Source of the DNA: an uncultured Alphaproteobacteria bacterium | Lineage (GTDB): Bacteria; Pseudomonadota; Alphaproteobacteria; RF32; CAG-239 | Assembly: GCA_934229625.1 (NCBI GenBank) | Contig: CAKQDU010000014.1 | Location: 1-25,916, forward strand | Direction of reading: 5' to 3' | DNA: 25,916 bases | In this document: positions 16,563-24,400 of the stretch, piece by piece | Layout: each line of letters starts with the position of its first letter | Position numbering within the stretch: the stretch's first letter is position 1 | Program-made: the position numbers and the translations under genes | Notes under the pieces: generated by a model | Told to the model about the DNA's origin: nothing | Seen by the model: only the letters and a program-made list of their open reading frames with translations | Databases searched by the model: none

Positions 16563-18504
16563 CTTTTATCTCATTGATTTGTAAAATTATATTTTGTTTT
16601 ATCTCATTTATTTGATCAAACTTTTCATATTTATATTCAACTAAATGAGATGTTAAATTAGGATAATTTTTTAATGTATAATTTTCATACAAATTATTTA
16701 AAAATCTATTTTTATTATTATTAACCATATTATAAATTACAAAAATAGGAATATCTATTGTTGATAACAATTCTACAAATCCACTTCTAAGACTTATAAT
16801 ACATTTAGCTTTTTGAGCTAATATATAGCTTTCGGAAAAAGTTAAATATGTTGTTTTGGTATTATTTACAAGGTTTGTATTGTCCATTACATTGCAAAAT
16901 ACATCATATCCTTTTTTTCTTAAATCAAAAACAATATCATTCCAAAAAGATTTATCTAATAAATTAGTGCTATTAGCTTCTGGAGCAATAAATACAAATT
17001 TATTTAAATTTAATTTGATTTTATCAATTTTTTTTAGAAGACATTCTTCATCCTGTTTTTTAGTTTTTATAGATAAATATTTTTCTTTAATTATTGATCT
17101 ATTTAGGTAAATAGACAATGCATTTATAAAGCTATCTTTTGTTTTCCAAAATTCAAACCAAAATTCATCTGACATATATATATTGAATTTGACATTGTTA
17201 AAATCGTAATGAGTTTTTGCAAAATTAAAATTATTTATACCCTCAATATATTTTACTGTGTTAGGCTGAAATAAATTAAATATACTATATGTAGATTTTC
17301 GTGTTGTGCACCATATAACATCTTCTTGTTTTTTTATTTGCATTAATGATGCTAATACATAACTTTCTCCAGTAGCTAAATTTAAGATGTTTACTACTTT
17401 TGTTGTTTTAGGAAAATTTTTTAATAAATTTTGAAAATATTTAGTTTCTTTTATTGAACAGATATTTTTTGTTTTGATAATGTTTATTGATTTTCTAATC
17501 CATTTGATGGAATAATATATTAAAGATAAACCATCCGAAAACCATCTGAAAAATGCTTTGATTGGACCAAAAAATGCAGTATAATGCTTTTTTAATTTTT
17601 CTTTATATTTTTTAGTGTATTCGCTATAACTTAATAAATCTCTAATAGAAAATACATATGAACTATCACAATATTCTTTGTACCAATTTTTCCATATAAA
17701 ATTAGTTATAATATCACTAGTATCACCTAATTTTCCTTTTAGAAATTTAATACCAAATTCTTTACATGATAAAATAACTAAATTATTAACCATTGATATT
17801 TTTGATAAGTTTATGTTATTGTAAGAAATATCAAACATATTTTCAAAAGTAAAATCAACCTTGTTTTTTTTAAGAAATTGCGACCATATATATTGTTCTG
17901 CACAGTATTGATGCCTAAAATGAGAATAAGGCCCATTTTCTTTATGCTGAATAAGTAATGGATGATTATAAAAATATTTTGTTGTTTGTGGCTCTGGTGC
18001 AATGGGTATATCCCAAATATTTTTAACATCATCTTTTAAGCCAAAAAATACCCAATCAGATATATGAAATGGTAAAACATCTGGTTTTCTTACATAATTT
18101 TCACAAATTAAAACTCGTTCGCTTAAAATTTTTAATTTTTCACATCTCTTAGAATATTTTTTAAAATATTGAAGAAAATCTCGATTTTTTAATACAATAT
18201 CAGTACGAATTTTTAAAATATATTTTTTACTGGCTCTTGCTATACCATTTTTGGTTGAAACAATTTGACGATTTAAATTATGATATTGTTTCCATTGAGG
18301 AAATAATAGTATTGCTCCAGGATCTTCATTTTCAACTAAAATATCATAATCTAAATTTGAAACATCAGAACCTTTCCAAGTGGACAGAATAATTTCAGAT
18401 TTTGGTAAATACTTTCGTATACTTACAAGAACTCGTTTTGTAAATTTATCACTAATTGCTCCTTGTACGACAACCGATATTTCAGAACTATCTATATGTC
18501 TCAT
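16555..18504 (-). CDS. WavE-like glycosyltransferase fused to a GT-B-like domain
   Basis: A 649-residue two-domain protein. Residues 1 to about 300 match the WavE type of LPS-synthesis proteins: ISVVVQGAISDKFTKRVL at the start, NENDP-like ENEDPG, KIRTDIVLKN with the probable metal-site Asp102, and HISDWVFFG. Residues of about 310-345 are an aromatic and basic linker. Residues of about 365-649 resemble the whole of the GT-B-like protein encoded at 21367-22374, sharing FxxPEANS/FFPKAQS, FWxxL, SESYILAQKAKCIISLRSG and PIFVIY. The gene begins 3 nt after the upstream stop, with GGAG before the ATG. It is extremely AT-rich, even more than its neighbours, which suggests recent acquisition. The two active domains may add two consecutive sugars. 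Donors are unknown. Confidence 0.75.
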   Translation of the reverse strand: MRHIDSSEISVVVQGAISDKFTKRVLVSIRKYLPKSEIILSTWKGSDVSNLDYDILVENEDPGAILLFPQWKQYHNLNRQIVSTKNGIARASKKYILKIRTDIVLKNRDFLQYFKKYSKRCEKLKILSERVLICENYVRKPDVLPFHISDWVFFGLKDDVKNIWDIPIAPEPQTTKYFYNHPLLIQHKENGPYSHFRHQYCAEQYIWSQFLKKNKVDFTFENMFDISYNNINLSKISMVNNLVILSCKEFGIKFLKGKLGDTSDIITNFIWKNWYKEYCDSSYVFSIRDLLSYSEYTKKYKEKLKKHYTAFFGPIKAFFRWFSDGLSLIYYSIKWIRKSINIIKTKNICSIKETKYFQNLLKNFPKTTKVVNILNLATGESYVLASLMQIKKQEDVIWCTTRKSTYSIFNLFQPNTVKYIEGINNFNFAKTHYDFNNVKFNIYMSDEFWFEFWKTKDSFINALSIYLNRSIIKEKYLSIKTKKQDEECLLKKIDKIKLNLNKFVFIAPEANSTNLLDKSFWNDIVFDLRKKGYDVFCNVMDNTNLVNNTKTTYLTFSESYILAQKAKCIISLRSGFVELLSTIDIPIFVIYNMVNNNKNRFLNNLYENYTLKNYPNLTSHLVEYKYEKFDQINEIKQNIILQINEIKDE

Positions 18505-18507
18505 AAT

Positions 18508-19566
18508 TTACTCCACATATTCTTTAATGTTACTATTTCTTGGCAAAGTAATTGCAATGCCCGACGGATAAGGATTTGTTGGCGCAAAATCGTTTATCAC
18601 AACGCGCGCTGCGTGATTCATTCCCATTAAAATTGCATAAGGGTTCAGTCCTGCATCAGCCAATAGTTTTTCTAAAGCCGGACGGAATTCTTCCGGACGA
18701 GAAGTAGTTATCACAATTTGCGCACCGTCATTTTGCAATCCGCGCAAAACTTCAACATTTTCTTCCAAATAAGTGGTATTATTATACCAGTTAATTTTTC
18801 CGTATTTGCCGGAATTTTTCATAATAACACCATCAACGTCCACAAAATATGTACGCCATTTTTTCTGTTCGGCTTTCCATTCGGTCAGTGTTCCCCAATC
18901 GTCGTATGAAGTTGCCATTTGAGCTTCAAAAACATATTTATTGGTTGACAGTAAATACGAAATTAAATGGCTGATATACATTTCTCCGCTTATTTTGCGT
19001 TCGGTCATTTCTTGATACGCTTTTATAAAATCTTGCGCATTTTCAAAACAATATACGCCTAAGCAAATGATGTTGGAAACCACTTGTTTTTCGATAATAT
19101 CCTGTATCAGGTTTTGTTCATTGACAATCAAAAAACTTTTGCCAGGAATATTTGATATATCTTTATGTTCTCGCAAATCATAGCCGACAATCATATTTTT
19201 GATTTTATCATCAAATTCTATGCCGACCCGATTGTCTGAATCTTTGATTACAAACGAACCTTCCACTTTCATTTTAGTTAGTGTTAAATAAATCGTTTCA
19301 CTCGCTGATGAGGTAAAATTATCAAGCATGCATATTTCTATTTTCGGATTATTTGCAAACACTTGTTCCATTATCAATTTTGCGTCATATTTTTCATCGT
19401 GCGGTTTTACAATGGTTATTATAATACGATTAAAAACTTCTAAATTGATGTTTTCCATCGCTTTTTCAATCATCAATTTTCCGTCTGGATGCGTTAGCAT
19501 ATATTTGGGCTTCATATTTGGAAATCGGCTAGATTTTCCAGCGCAAGGAATTATTAAAGTATTCAT
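18508..19566 (-). CDS. nucleotidyltransferase-HAD phosphatase fusion
   Basis: A 352-residue bifunctional protein. Residues 1 to about 230 are a sugar-phosphate nucleotidyltransferase: IIPCAGKSSRFP...KPK (residues 5-21) is the NTP-binding signature, and DDWGTLTEW (222-230) is the late metal-site region. Residues of about 237-352 are a HAD domain with FVDVDGV (Asp243, Asp245), ITTSR (286-290) and VINDFAPTNP (Asn325/Asp326). Such a pair would dephosphorylate and activate a sugar or polyol phosphate with CTP, GTP or similar. The start is directly after the kinase stop (TAAATG), with GGAGG upstream. It is a mirror arrangement of the other set in this operon, where the nucleotidyltransferase is fused to a kinase and the HAD stands alone. 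Confidence 0.8.
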   Translation of the reverse strand: MNTLIIPCAGKSSRFPNMKPKYMLTHPDGKLMIEKAMENINLEVFNRIIITIVKPHDEKYDAKLIMEQVFANNPKIEICMLDNFTSSASETIYLTLTKMKVEGSFVIKDSDNRVGIEFDDKIKNMIVGYDLREHKDISNIPGKSFLIVNEQNLIQDIIEKQVVSNIICLGVYCFENAQDFIKAYQEMTERKISGEMYISHLISYLLSTNKYVFEAQMATSYDDWGTLTEWKAEQKKWRTYFVDVDGVIMKNSGKYGKINWYNNTTYLEENVEVLRGLQNDGAQIVITTSRPEEFRPALEKLLADAGLNPYAILMGMNHAARVVINDFAPTNPYPSGIAITLPRNSNIKEYVE

Positions 19567-20418
19567 TTAATCCTCCATACTTTCTATTGTATTTAAAACT
19601 TTTTCGGTAGCTTCATTCAAAAAATTCATCGTTTCTTCATCGTGGGTATATGGATAAATTCGCAAAACATTTAAAAGCAAAACATAATAAATATTTCTAA
19701 GCAGTGCTTTACCGTTTTCCAGCTGTAGAATATCCTCTATCAATGCTTGCTTTGCTATGCCTAAACGTAAATTTAGGTTATAATCGCGTTTTATGTGACG
19801 ATATGACCAGCCTAAATCTATATCTTGCAAAAGTTTAGCAACATCTACCATCCACGAATTATAAAAAGAATCTAATAAGTCAATTAGATATATTTTTCCG
19901 GTAGGGGCTAATATTATGTTTTCCAGAGTCAAATCTCCGCAACAATGGGTTTGAGGTATCTGTTTAAAATCAAAATTTTCTAACTTAGAAAAAGCTTGTT
20001 TTAATAATGGATTTTCTGTTCCTAATTTCTTTTTTAACGAGTTTATTTTTGCTCCAAACAATTCGTTGGCTTTATGGTTAACTTTTCCATCTTTTATCAT
20101 TAACGATGAAAACAAAACTTTCATCAAATCAACTATTTCTTTAACCTTTATGCTATGCATATATTCAGCCAGAGTTATACCGTTTACAAACTCCATATCA
20201 AACCAAAAAATTCCGTCTTTATCCGTTCCATATTTCAATATTTGAGGTGTTTGCACAGTAGATAATGAAAACTTTTTCTGCTTGATAAATTGCTTCTTTA
20301 GCCGCCGGCTATATTCTTCAGAGCCTGAAGATTTTCGTACAAATATTTCCTCGCCGTCACGGCATAAATCTACTGCACATCCTGAGTGCCCTGATAAGTG
20401 TTTGACAATGTCAACCAT
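19567..20418 (-). CDS. APH-like small-molecule kinase
   Basis: A 283-residue kinase of the aminoglycoside phosphotransferase/choline-kinase fold, likely phosphorylating a sugar or alcohol for glycan precursor synthesis. The catalytic loop is CGDLTLEN (160-167), with catalytic Asp162 and Asn167. The usual His before Gly-Asp is replaced by Cys160. The metal-binding segment is IDLLDS (Asp180 or Asp183). The ATG at 20418 overlaps the KpsF stop as TGATG, with GGAG (20426-20429) upstream. This is better supported than the ATG eight codons earlier. It is directly followed by the nucleotidyltransferase-HAD gene. The substrate is unknown. Confidence 0.75.
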   Translation of the reverse strand: MVDIVKHLSGHSGCAVDLCRDGEEIFVRKSSGSEEYSRRLKKQFIKQKKFSLSTVQTPQILKYGTDKDGIFWFDMEFVNGITLAEYMHSIKVKEIVDLMKVLFSSLMIKDGKVNHKANELFGAKINSLKKKLGTENPLLKQAFSKLENFDFKQIPQTHCCGDLTLENIILAPTGKIYLIDLLDSFYNSWMVDVAKLLQDIDLGWSYRHIKRDYNLNLRLGIAKQALIEDILQLENGKALLRNIYYVLLLNVLRIYPYTHDEETMNFLNEATEKVLNTIESMED

Positions 20419-21377
20419 CAAGCTACTCCGGCGTTTAAGCAATCGTGAATATGAATTACACCGATTGGCTTTTTATCTTCAACTACAAATAAGCAAGTTA
20501 TGTGATTATCATTCATCTTTTTAACTGCTTCAGCCACAAGAGCATCTTTAGTAATGGTTTTCGGAGATTTTGTCATTATATCTTGCACAGATTTAAATAT
20601 TAGCTGCATATTCATTGCCCGTCGCAAATCACCATCGGTAATAATTCCTAATAAATCACCTTTTTTATCAACAATACCAACGCAACCCAACATTTTAGAT
20701 GTCATTTCTAGAAGAGCTTTATCCATAAAGTCATTTTCAGAAACCAGCGGAATATTATTTCCTGAATGCATCAAATCAGCGACTTTTTGTAAAATAGAGC
20801 CTAATTTTCCGCCAGGATGGCGAGCTTTGAAGTCTGCTGCCGTAAACTGGCGTCTGGCCATCAAATCTGTTGTTAAAATATCCCCCATTACCAATGTGGC
20901 AGTGGTTGAATTTGTAGGTGCCAATCCCAAAGGACAAGCCTCGCCATTATCTGGCAATAGCAAAATATAATCAGCAGCTTTGCCCAATGAACTTTCTGGA
21001 TTTTTAGTCATTCCGATTAACGGCACACCGTAACGTTTGCAATAATTTACAATATCTACTAATTCTTTGGCTTCTCCACTATTGGAAATGGCTATTACTA
21101 CGTCTTTAGGAGTAATCATTCCCAAATCTCCGTGGCTGGCTTCAGCAGGGTGTACAAAAAATGACGGCGTACCAGTTGAAGCTAAAGATGCGGCAATTTT
21201 CCGCCCAATATGACCGGATTTTCCCATACCGGTAATAATTATTCGTCCTGTAGCCTTTTGCATAACTTCAAGCACTTCTGTTAATACCGGAGATAAATTG
21301 TCACGTAGTTTTATCAATGTGTCAATTTCTTTATTTACCGTATCAATAGCGATTTTTTTATCAAACTCAAAGTCCAT
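20418..21377 (-). CDS. kpsF: arabinose-5-phosphate isomerase (KpsF/KdsD type)
   Basis: Interconverts D-ribulose 5-phosphate and D-arabinose 5-phosphate, usually the entry to Kdo. It has 319 residues, the normal length. The SIS domain (about 40-180) has GKSGHIGRKIAASLASTGTP and HGDLGM, followed by two CBS domains (about 205-319, including GIVDKKGDLLGIITDGDLRR). AAGGAGGG lies directly before the ATG. The start overlaps the GT-B-like gene by 11 nt and the stop overlaps the kinase start. In E. coli group 2 capsule loci kpsF travels with Kdo genes. Here no kdsA or kdsB is in the window, which leaves open whether A5P feeds Kdo or another activated sugar. Confidence 0.92.
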   Translation of the reverse strand: MDFEFDKKIAIDTVNKEIDTLIKLRDNLSPVLTEVLEVMQKATGRIIITGMGKSGHIGRKIAASLASTGTPSFFVHPAEASHGDLGMITPKDVVIAISNSGEAKELVDIVNYCKRYGVPLIGMTKNPESSLGKAADYILLLPDNGEACPLGLAPTNSTTATLVMGDILTTDLMARRQFTAADFKARHPGGKLGSILQKVADLMHSGNNIPLVSENDFMDKALLEMTSKMLGCVGIVDKKGDLLGIITDGDLRRAMNMQLIFKSVQDIMTKSPKTITKDALVAEAVKKMNDNHITCLFVVEDKKPIGVIHIHDCLNAGVA

Positions 21378-22374
21378 TATTACCCTCCTTAGTAATATGT
21401 TTCAAAATATCATCCAAAATTTCATCAGCATTTTCATTCAAGTTATTGTACTCAAATATGTTGTTTTGTGATGCAAATGGAAAATTAAATAACGAATACA
21501 TAGGCTGTAAATCATTGTGATAACTGTTATGACCATAAATCACAAATTGCGGGGTTTTTAACTCACACAACATATCAAACACACCAGAACGCATTCCAAT
21601 TATTGCTTTAACTTTTTTTGCCAGAATATAAATTTCTGCTAAAGAAAATTCATTTGAGTTATACAAAATCTCAAAACCACGTTGTCTTAATTTTTTTTCT
21701 AGATTTTTCCAGAAAACTGGTGTCATATTATCAATGCTTTGTGCTTTTGGAAAAAACAATACCAAATTTTGTAGATTTAAACCTTTTTGCCGTAGTTTTT
21801 CTTGCACATTTTGTCTGTCTTGTTCGCTTATTAAAGCTTTAGAAAATTTTAGCTTTGTAAAATCAGCATTAAGATATTTTTCCCAGTTTTTCCAAAAACT
21901 GAGATGAGAATCATTTATTTCTCTCAATTTTTCATCGAATAATACAGCAGTAAAGTTTTGCCCATTTTTTGAAAAACTAGTTTCTAAACGCACCGGATAT
22001 TTTTTTCTATCTACGAGCAATACTTTTTGTTCTGGCGCAAACATTTTGAAGATTTCTGAATGAGATTTGAATGTTGCAACAACTATGGAGTCTTTTTTTA
22101 GCCAGAATGGTAAAGTTCGTGCATATATAACTGCTTCGCCAATATGATTTAAGATGACTTGAACATTTGTCGCTTTTTCATAGGGATATAATTGAGAAAA
22201 ATATTTATAAAATGAACTATTTATTTGTTCTGCAGACTTATGTATACACTTAAACTGTATTCCTAAAAAATACTTTTTGATACTTGTTTCGGTGTTTTTA
22301 ATTTTTAAAATCGGCATACCGCACATTTTATATTCTGTCAGTTGAGGAGAAGTGCTTTTAGTAAATACAAACAT
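21367..22374 (-). CDS. GT-B-like glycosyltransferase-related protein
   Basis: A 335-residue protein resembling the C-terminal half of glycosyltransferase-type GT-B folds. Shared motifs with residues of about 365-649 of the WavE fusion are LVLFFPKAQS (204-213), FWKNLEKKLRQRGFEILYNS, AEIYILAKKVKAIIGMRSG (246-264) and PQFVIYGHN. The start ATG is 1 nt after the HAD stop, with GGGA about 8 nt upstream. Two later ATGs (codons 17 and 20, the second giving MPILKIKNTE) are possible. It could be an active transferase or a partner protein. I see no classical EX7E motif. Confidence 0.65.
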   Translation of the reverse strand: MFVFTKSTSPQLTEYKMCGMPILKIKNTETSIKKYFLGIQFKCIHKSAEQINSSFYKYFSQLYPYEKATNVQVILNHIGEAVIYARTLPFWLKKDSIVVATFKSHSEIFKMFAPEQKVLLVDRKKYPVRLETSFSKNGQNFTAVLFDEKLREINDSHLSFWKNWEKYLNADFTKLKFSKALISEQDRQNVQEKLRQKGLNLQNLVLFFPKAQSIDNMTPVFWKNLEKKLRQRGFEILYNSNEFSLAEIYILAKKVKAIIGMRSGVFDMLCELKTPQFVIYGHNSYHNDLQPMYSLFNFPFASQNNIFEYNNLNENADEILDDILKHITKEGNNGL

Positions 22375-22375
22375 T

Positions 22376-22753
22376 TTACAGGTCCCTATCTATAAAAATG
22401 TTGGTAATCAAAGGTTCATCTCGTTTTTTATCTAATGCGTACGTCATTTTCAAACCAGATGGTTTGTCATCGTTTATTAAAATACGTTCACCCATTGGTG
22501 CATCAAAAATAATATGATTAAAACGCAGACCGTTTTTCGCTAAAAAATTTTCTAAATTAGCTTTTTCTTCAATTTTTCGCGAAGTTATAAAAATAATCAT
22601 ATCTTCTGCAGGAATTTGTGCAAAAAATTCTTTAACACCGTCTAATAACGAATCTTCGCCGTTTTTATAGCCGTTATGCACGCATATTGTACCATCTACA
22701 TCCAAAATCCAAGTATGTGGCAATGCAGATATAATAAGCTGTTTATTCATCAT
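22376..22753 (-). CDS. HAD-family phosphatase (small, capless)
   Basis: A 125-residue HAD hydrolase that would remove a phosphate from a sugar or polyol phosphate. Motif I is LDVDGT (Asp18 nucleophile, Asp20), motif II is ITSR (56-59), and motif III/IV is LINDDKPSG (Asp95, Asp96). It is homologous to the C-terminal half of the nucleotidyltransferase-HAD protein of this operon. The start overlaps the preceding gene by 11 nt (ATGATGAAT), with AAGG upstream. A stretch near its end (22406-22421) matches the invertible-segment repeat, probably by chance. Confidence 0.8.
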   Translation of the reverse strand: MMNKQLIISALPHTWILDVDGTICVHNGYKNGEDSLLDGVKEFFAQIPAEDMIIFITSRKIEEKANLENFLAKNGLRFNHIIFDAPMGERILINDDKPSGLKMTYALDKKRDEPLITNIFIDRDL

Positions 22754-24284
22754 CCAAATACCTTTGCAACTCTAACAATCCTTTGTAAAATGCACCGCAA
22801 ATAGCATCATAGTCTTCCCAAGCGTATGTGGTCAGACTTAGCCAAATAATGGCGTGCAGCAGTTTTATTTTACGAGGATTTGCGCCGGTTAACTCAAAGA
22901 AATCCTGTTCAAGGTTCTTCCAGTTGTTAGAAACTATTTCCAGCTCTACATTATCTTGATTTATTTCTAATGAGAAATTTTTACGATTGAATTGGTCGTA
23001 ATCACCAACTACTGAATAATATAGTTTAGCCCAATCGTAATCAATATCACCATAAAGTTTTGTTTTACCAAAATACCCTCGCGGATCTAATAATACCGGC
23101 CGAACGCCATCAGTTTCTATCATCATATTATGAAAAGTGCAGTCTCCGTGGGTCAAATAAAAACTTTCAGGATACATTTGCCGCATTTCTGTAGCTATTT
23201 TTTCTTTAATAGCAAAAATGTTAGTACATTTAATTCCGTTTATTGTTACAATCTCATCTTGTGCGAAGGGTACTAAATCACGCACTTTTTCCAAACGCTT
23301 AAATGTTTTAGTTAGGTAATTATCTTCACAGTCTTCCTGATTTGCAGGTATTGGAGGTAATAATTTATGTAACTTATCAAGAGCTTCAATAACTTTTTTC
23401 AATAAAGCCCTTTTAAACCCTTTTGTTAAAAAGGCGTATTCATAGATGTTGTTGCCTTTAATTTTTTCCATAACTAATGGGTCAAAACCATAAATTTTCG
23501 GAATATTGGTATAGCCAAGCTCAATCACTTTTTTATACCATAAGATTTCATCTTCTGCCAATTTACGACCTTGTTCATCCAATGGATATTTAAGTACAAT
23601 ATCACCTTTAAATTCCATTTTGTTAAATGGTCTGCATTTAGGTTTATTCAATTCATTTTGGAAATATGAAAGCATTGTACCTATTTCCAAGCCGCCAAAC
23701 ATATTAAGCCGCTCAAATGATAGGTTCTTATTAGCCAACCATTTTACAAATTCACCTTCCTCTGGCACGCCTTCTATTTGTTGTTTATTTTTAAATAAGA
23801 ATAGTCCAGCAACTCCGTTTTCTTTAGAAGCCTCTTCTTTGAAGTTGTTATTATGATATGACCAACGGCACTCAAAATCTTTGGAAATTCCCAAATAATT
23901 TTGCTGAATATCATTAGGCATACCAACAATGTTGGAAAGAATTAAATCACACCAAATCAACATAAACGGTTCGTTGTCAGGAATTGTTTCTAATGCATTC
24001 GCAATTCCAGAACAAGTACCTTTTTTATTAGCATCAATAACTTCATAATCAACAGTTGCAAAGGCGCGTAAATAGCGTTTCATAGTTTCTTTTTGATAAT
24101 CGGCAATTATCTTAAATTTTGCATTCGGATAGCGTTTAAACAAGTGAAAAATCATTGGTAGATTATCAACAGGAACTAGGGCTTTAGGCTTGTTTGTGGT
24201 TAAAGTTTCTAATCTTGAGCCACGACCACCTGCTTGAACTATGATATATTTTATCTTTTTATTTGTATCAAATGTATCGTTCAT
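22743..24284 (-). CDS. nucleotidyltransferase-kinase fusion (LicC-LicA-like architecture)
   Basis: A 513-residue bifunctional protein. Residues of about 12-200 are a sugar-phosphate/choline-phosphate type nucleotidyltransferase (IIVQAGGRGSRLETLT then NKPKALVPV, and the metal-site region WCDLI at 111-115). Residues of about 225-513 are an APH/choline-kinase-like domain with HGDCTFHN (379-386, catalytic Asp381) and LLDPRG (metal Asp400). The order is that expected for kinase plus cytidylyl- or guanylyltransferase activity on one substrate. Phosphocholine, glycerol and sugar routes all use such pairs, so the substrate stays open. It is the first gene of the packed operon, with GGAG 6 nt before the ATG and a strong hairpin just upstream. 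Confidence 0.8.
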   Translation of the reverse strand: MNDTFDTNKKIKYIIVQAGGRGSRLETLTTNKPKALVPVDNLPMIFHLFKRYPNAKFKIIADYQKETMKRYLRAFATVDYEVIDANKKGTCSGIANALETIPDNEPFMLIWCDLILSNIVGMPNDIQQNYLGISKDFECRWSYHNNNFKEEASKENGVAGLFLFKNKQQIEGVPEEGEFVKWLANKNLSFERLNMFGGLEIGTMLSYFQNELNKPKCRPFNKMEFKGDIVLKYPLDEQGRKLAEDEILWYKKVIELGYTNIPKIYGFDPLVMEKIKGNNIYEYAFLTKGFKRALLKKVIEALDKLHKLLPPIPANQEDCEDNYLTKTFKRLEKVRDLVPFAQDEIVTINGIKCTNIFAIKEKIATEMRQMYPESFYLTHGDCTFHNMMIETDGVRPVLLDPRGYFGKTKLYGDIDYDWAKLYYSVVGDYDQFNRKNFSLEINQDNVELEIVSNNWKNLEQDFFELTGANPRKIKLLHAIIWLSLTTYAWEDYDAICGAFYKGLLELQRYLDDE

Positions 24285-24304
24285 ATCTTACTCCAATATG
24301 GTTA

Positions 24305-24337
24305 TTCCGCACCGACTTGCGAAATATCGGTGCGGAA
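24305..24337. repeat. perfect 11-bp hairpin in the operon leader
   Basis: TTCCGCACCGA (24305-24315) pairs perfectly with TCGGTGCGGAA (24327-24337) around an 11-nt loop. There is no T-run, so it is not a standard terminator. It lies about 10 nt upstream of the Shine-Dalgarno of the first operon gene. The core CGACTTGCGAAATA is identical to 15743-15756 in the GT2 gene. Confidence 0.75.
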
Positions 24338-24400
24338 ACTATTTAACAAGTCCTACATAGGAAGCGTGTAATTTTATATTTAAGCTCTATAGTATAAATT

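Noticed and set aside
24305..24337. Leader hairpin as a rho-independent terminator
   Set aside because: The stem is strong but no T-run follows on either strand.
15735..24337. The two related hairpins as recombination sites of the invertase flanking the operon
   Set aside because: They are in direct orientation, one encodes a normal conserved GT2 motif, and they do not resemble the repeats around the promoter segment.
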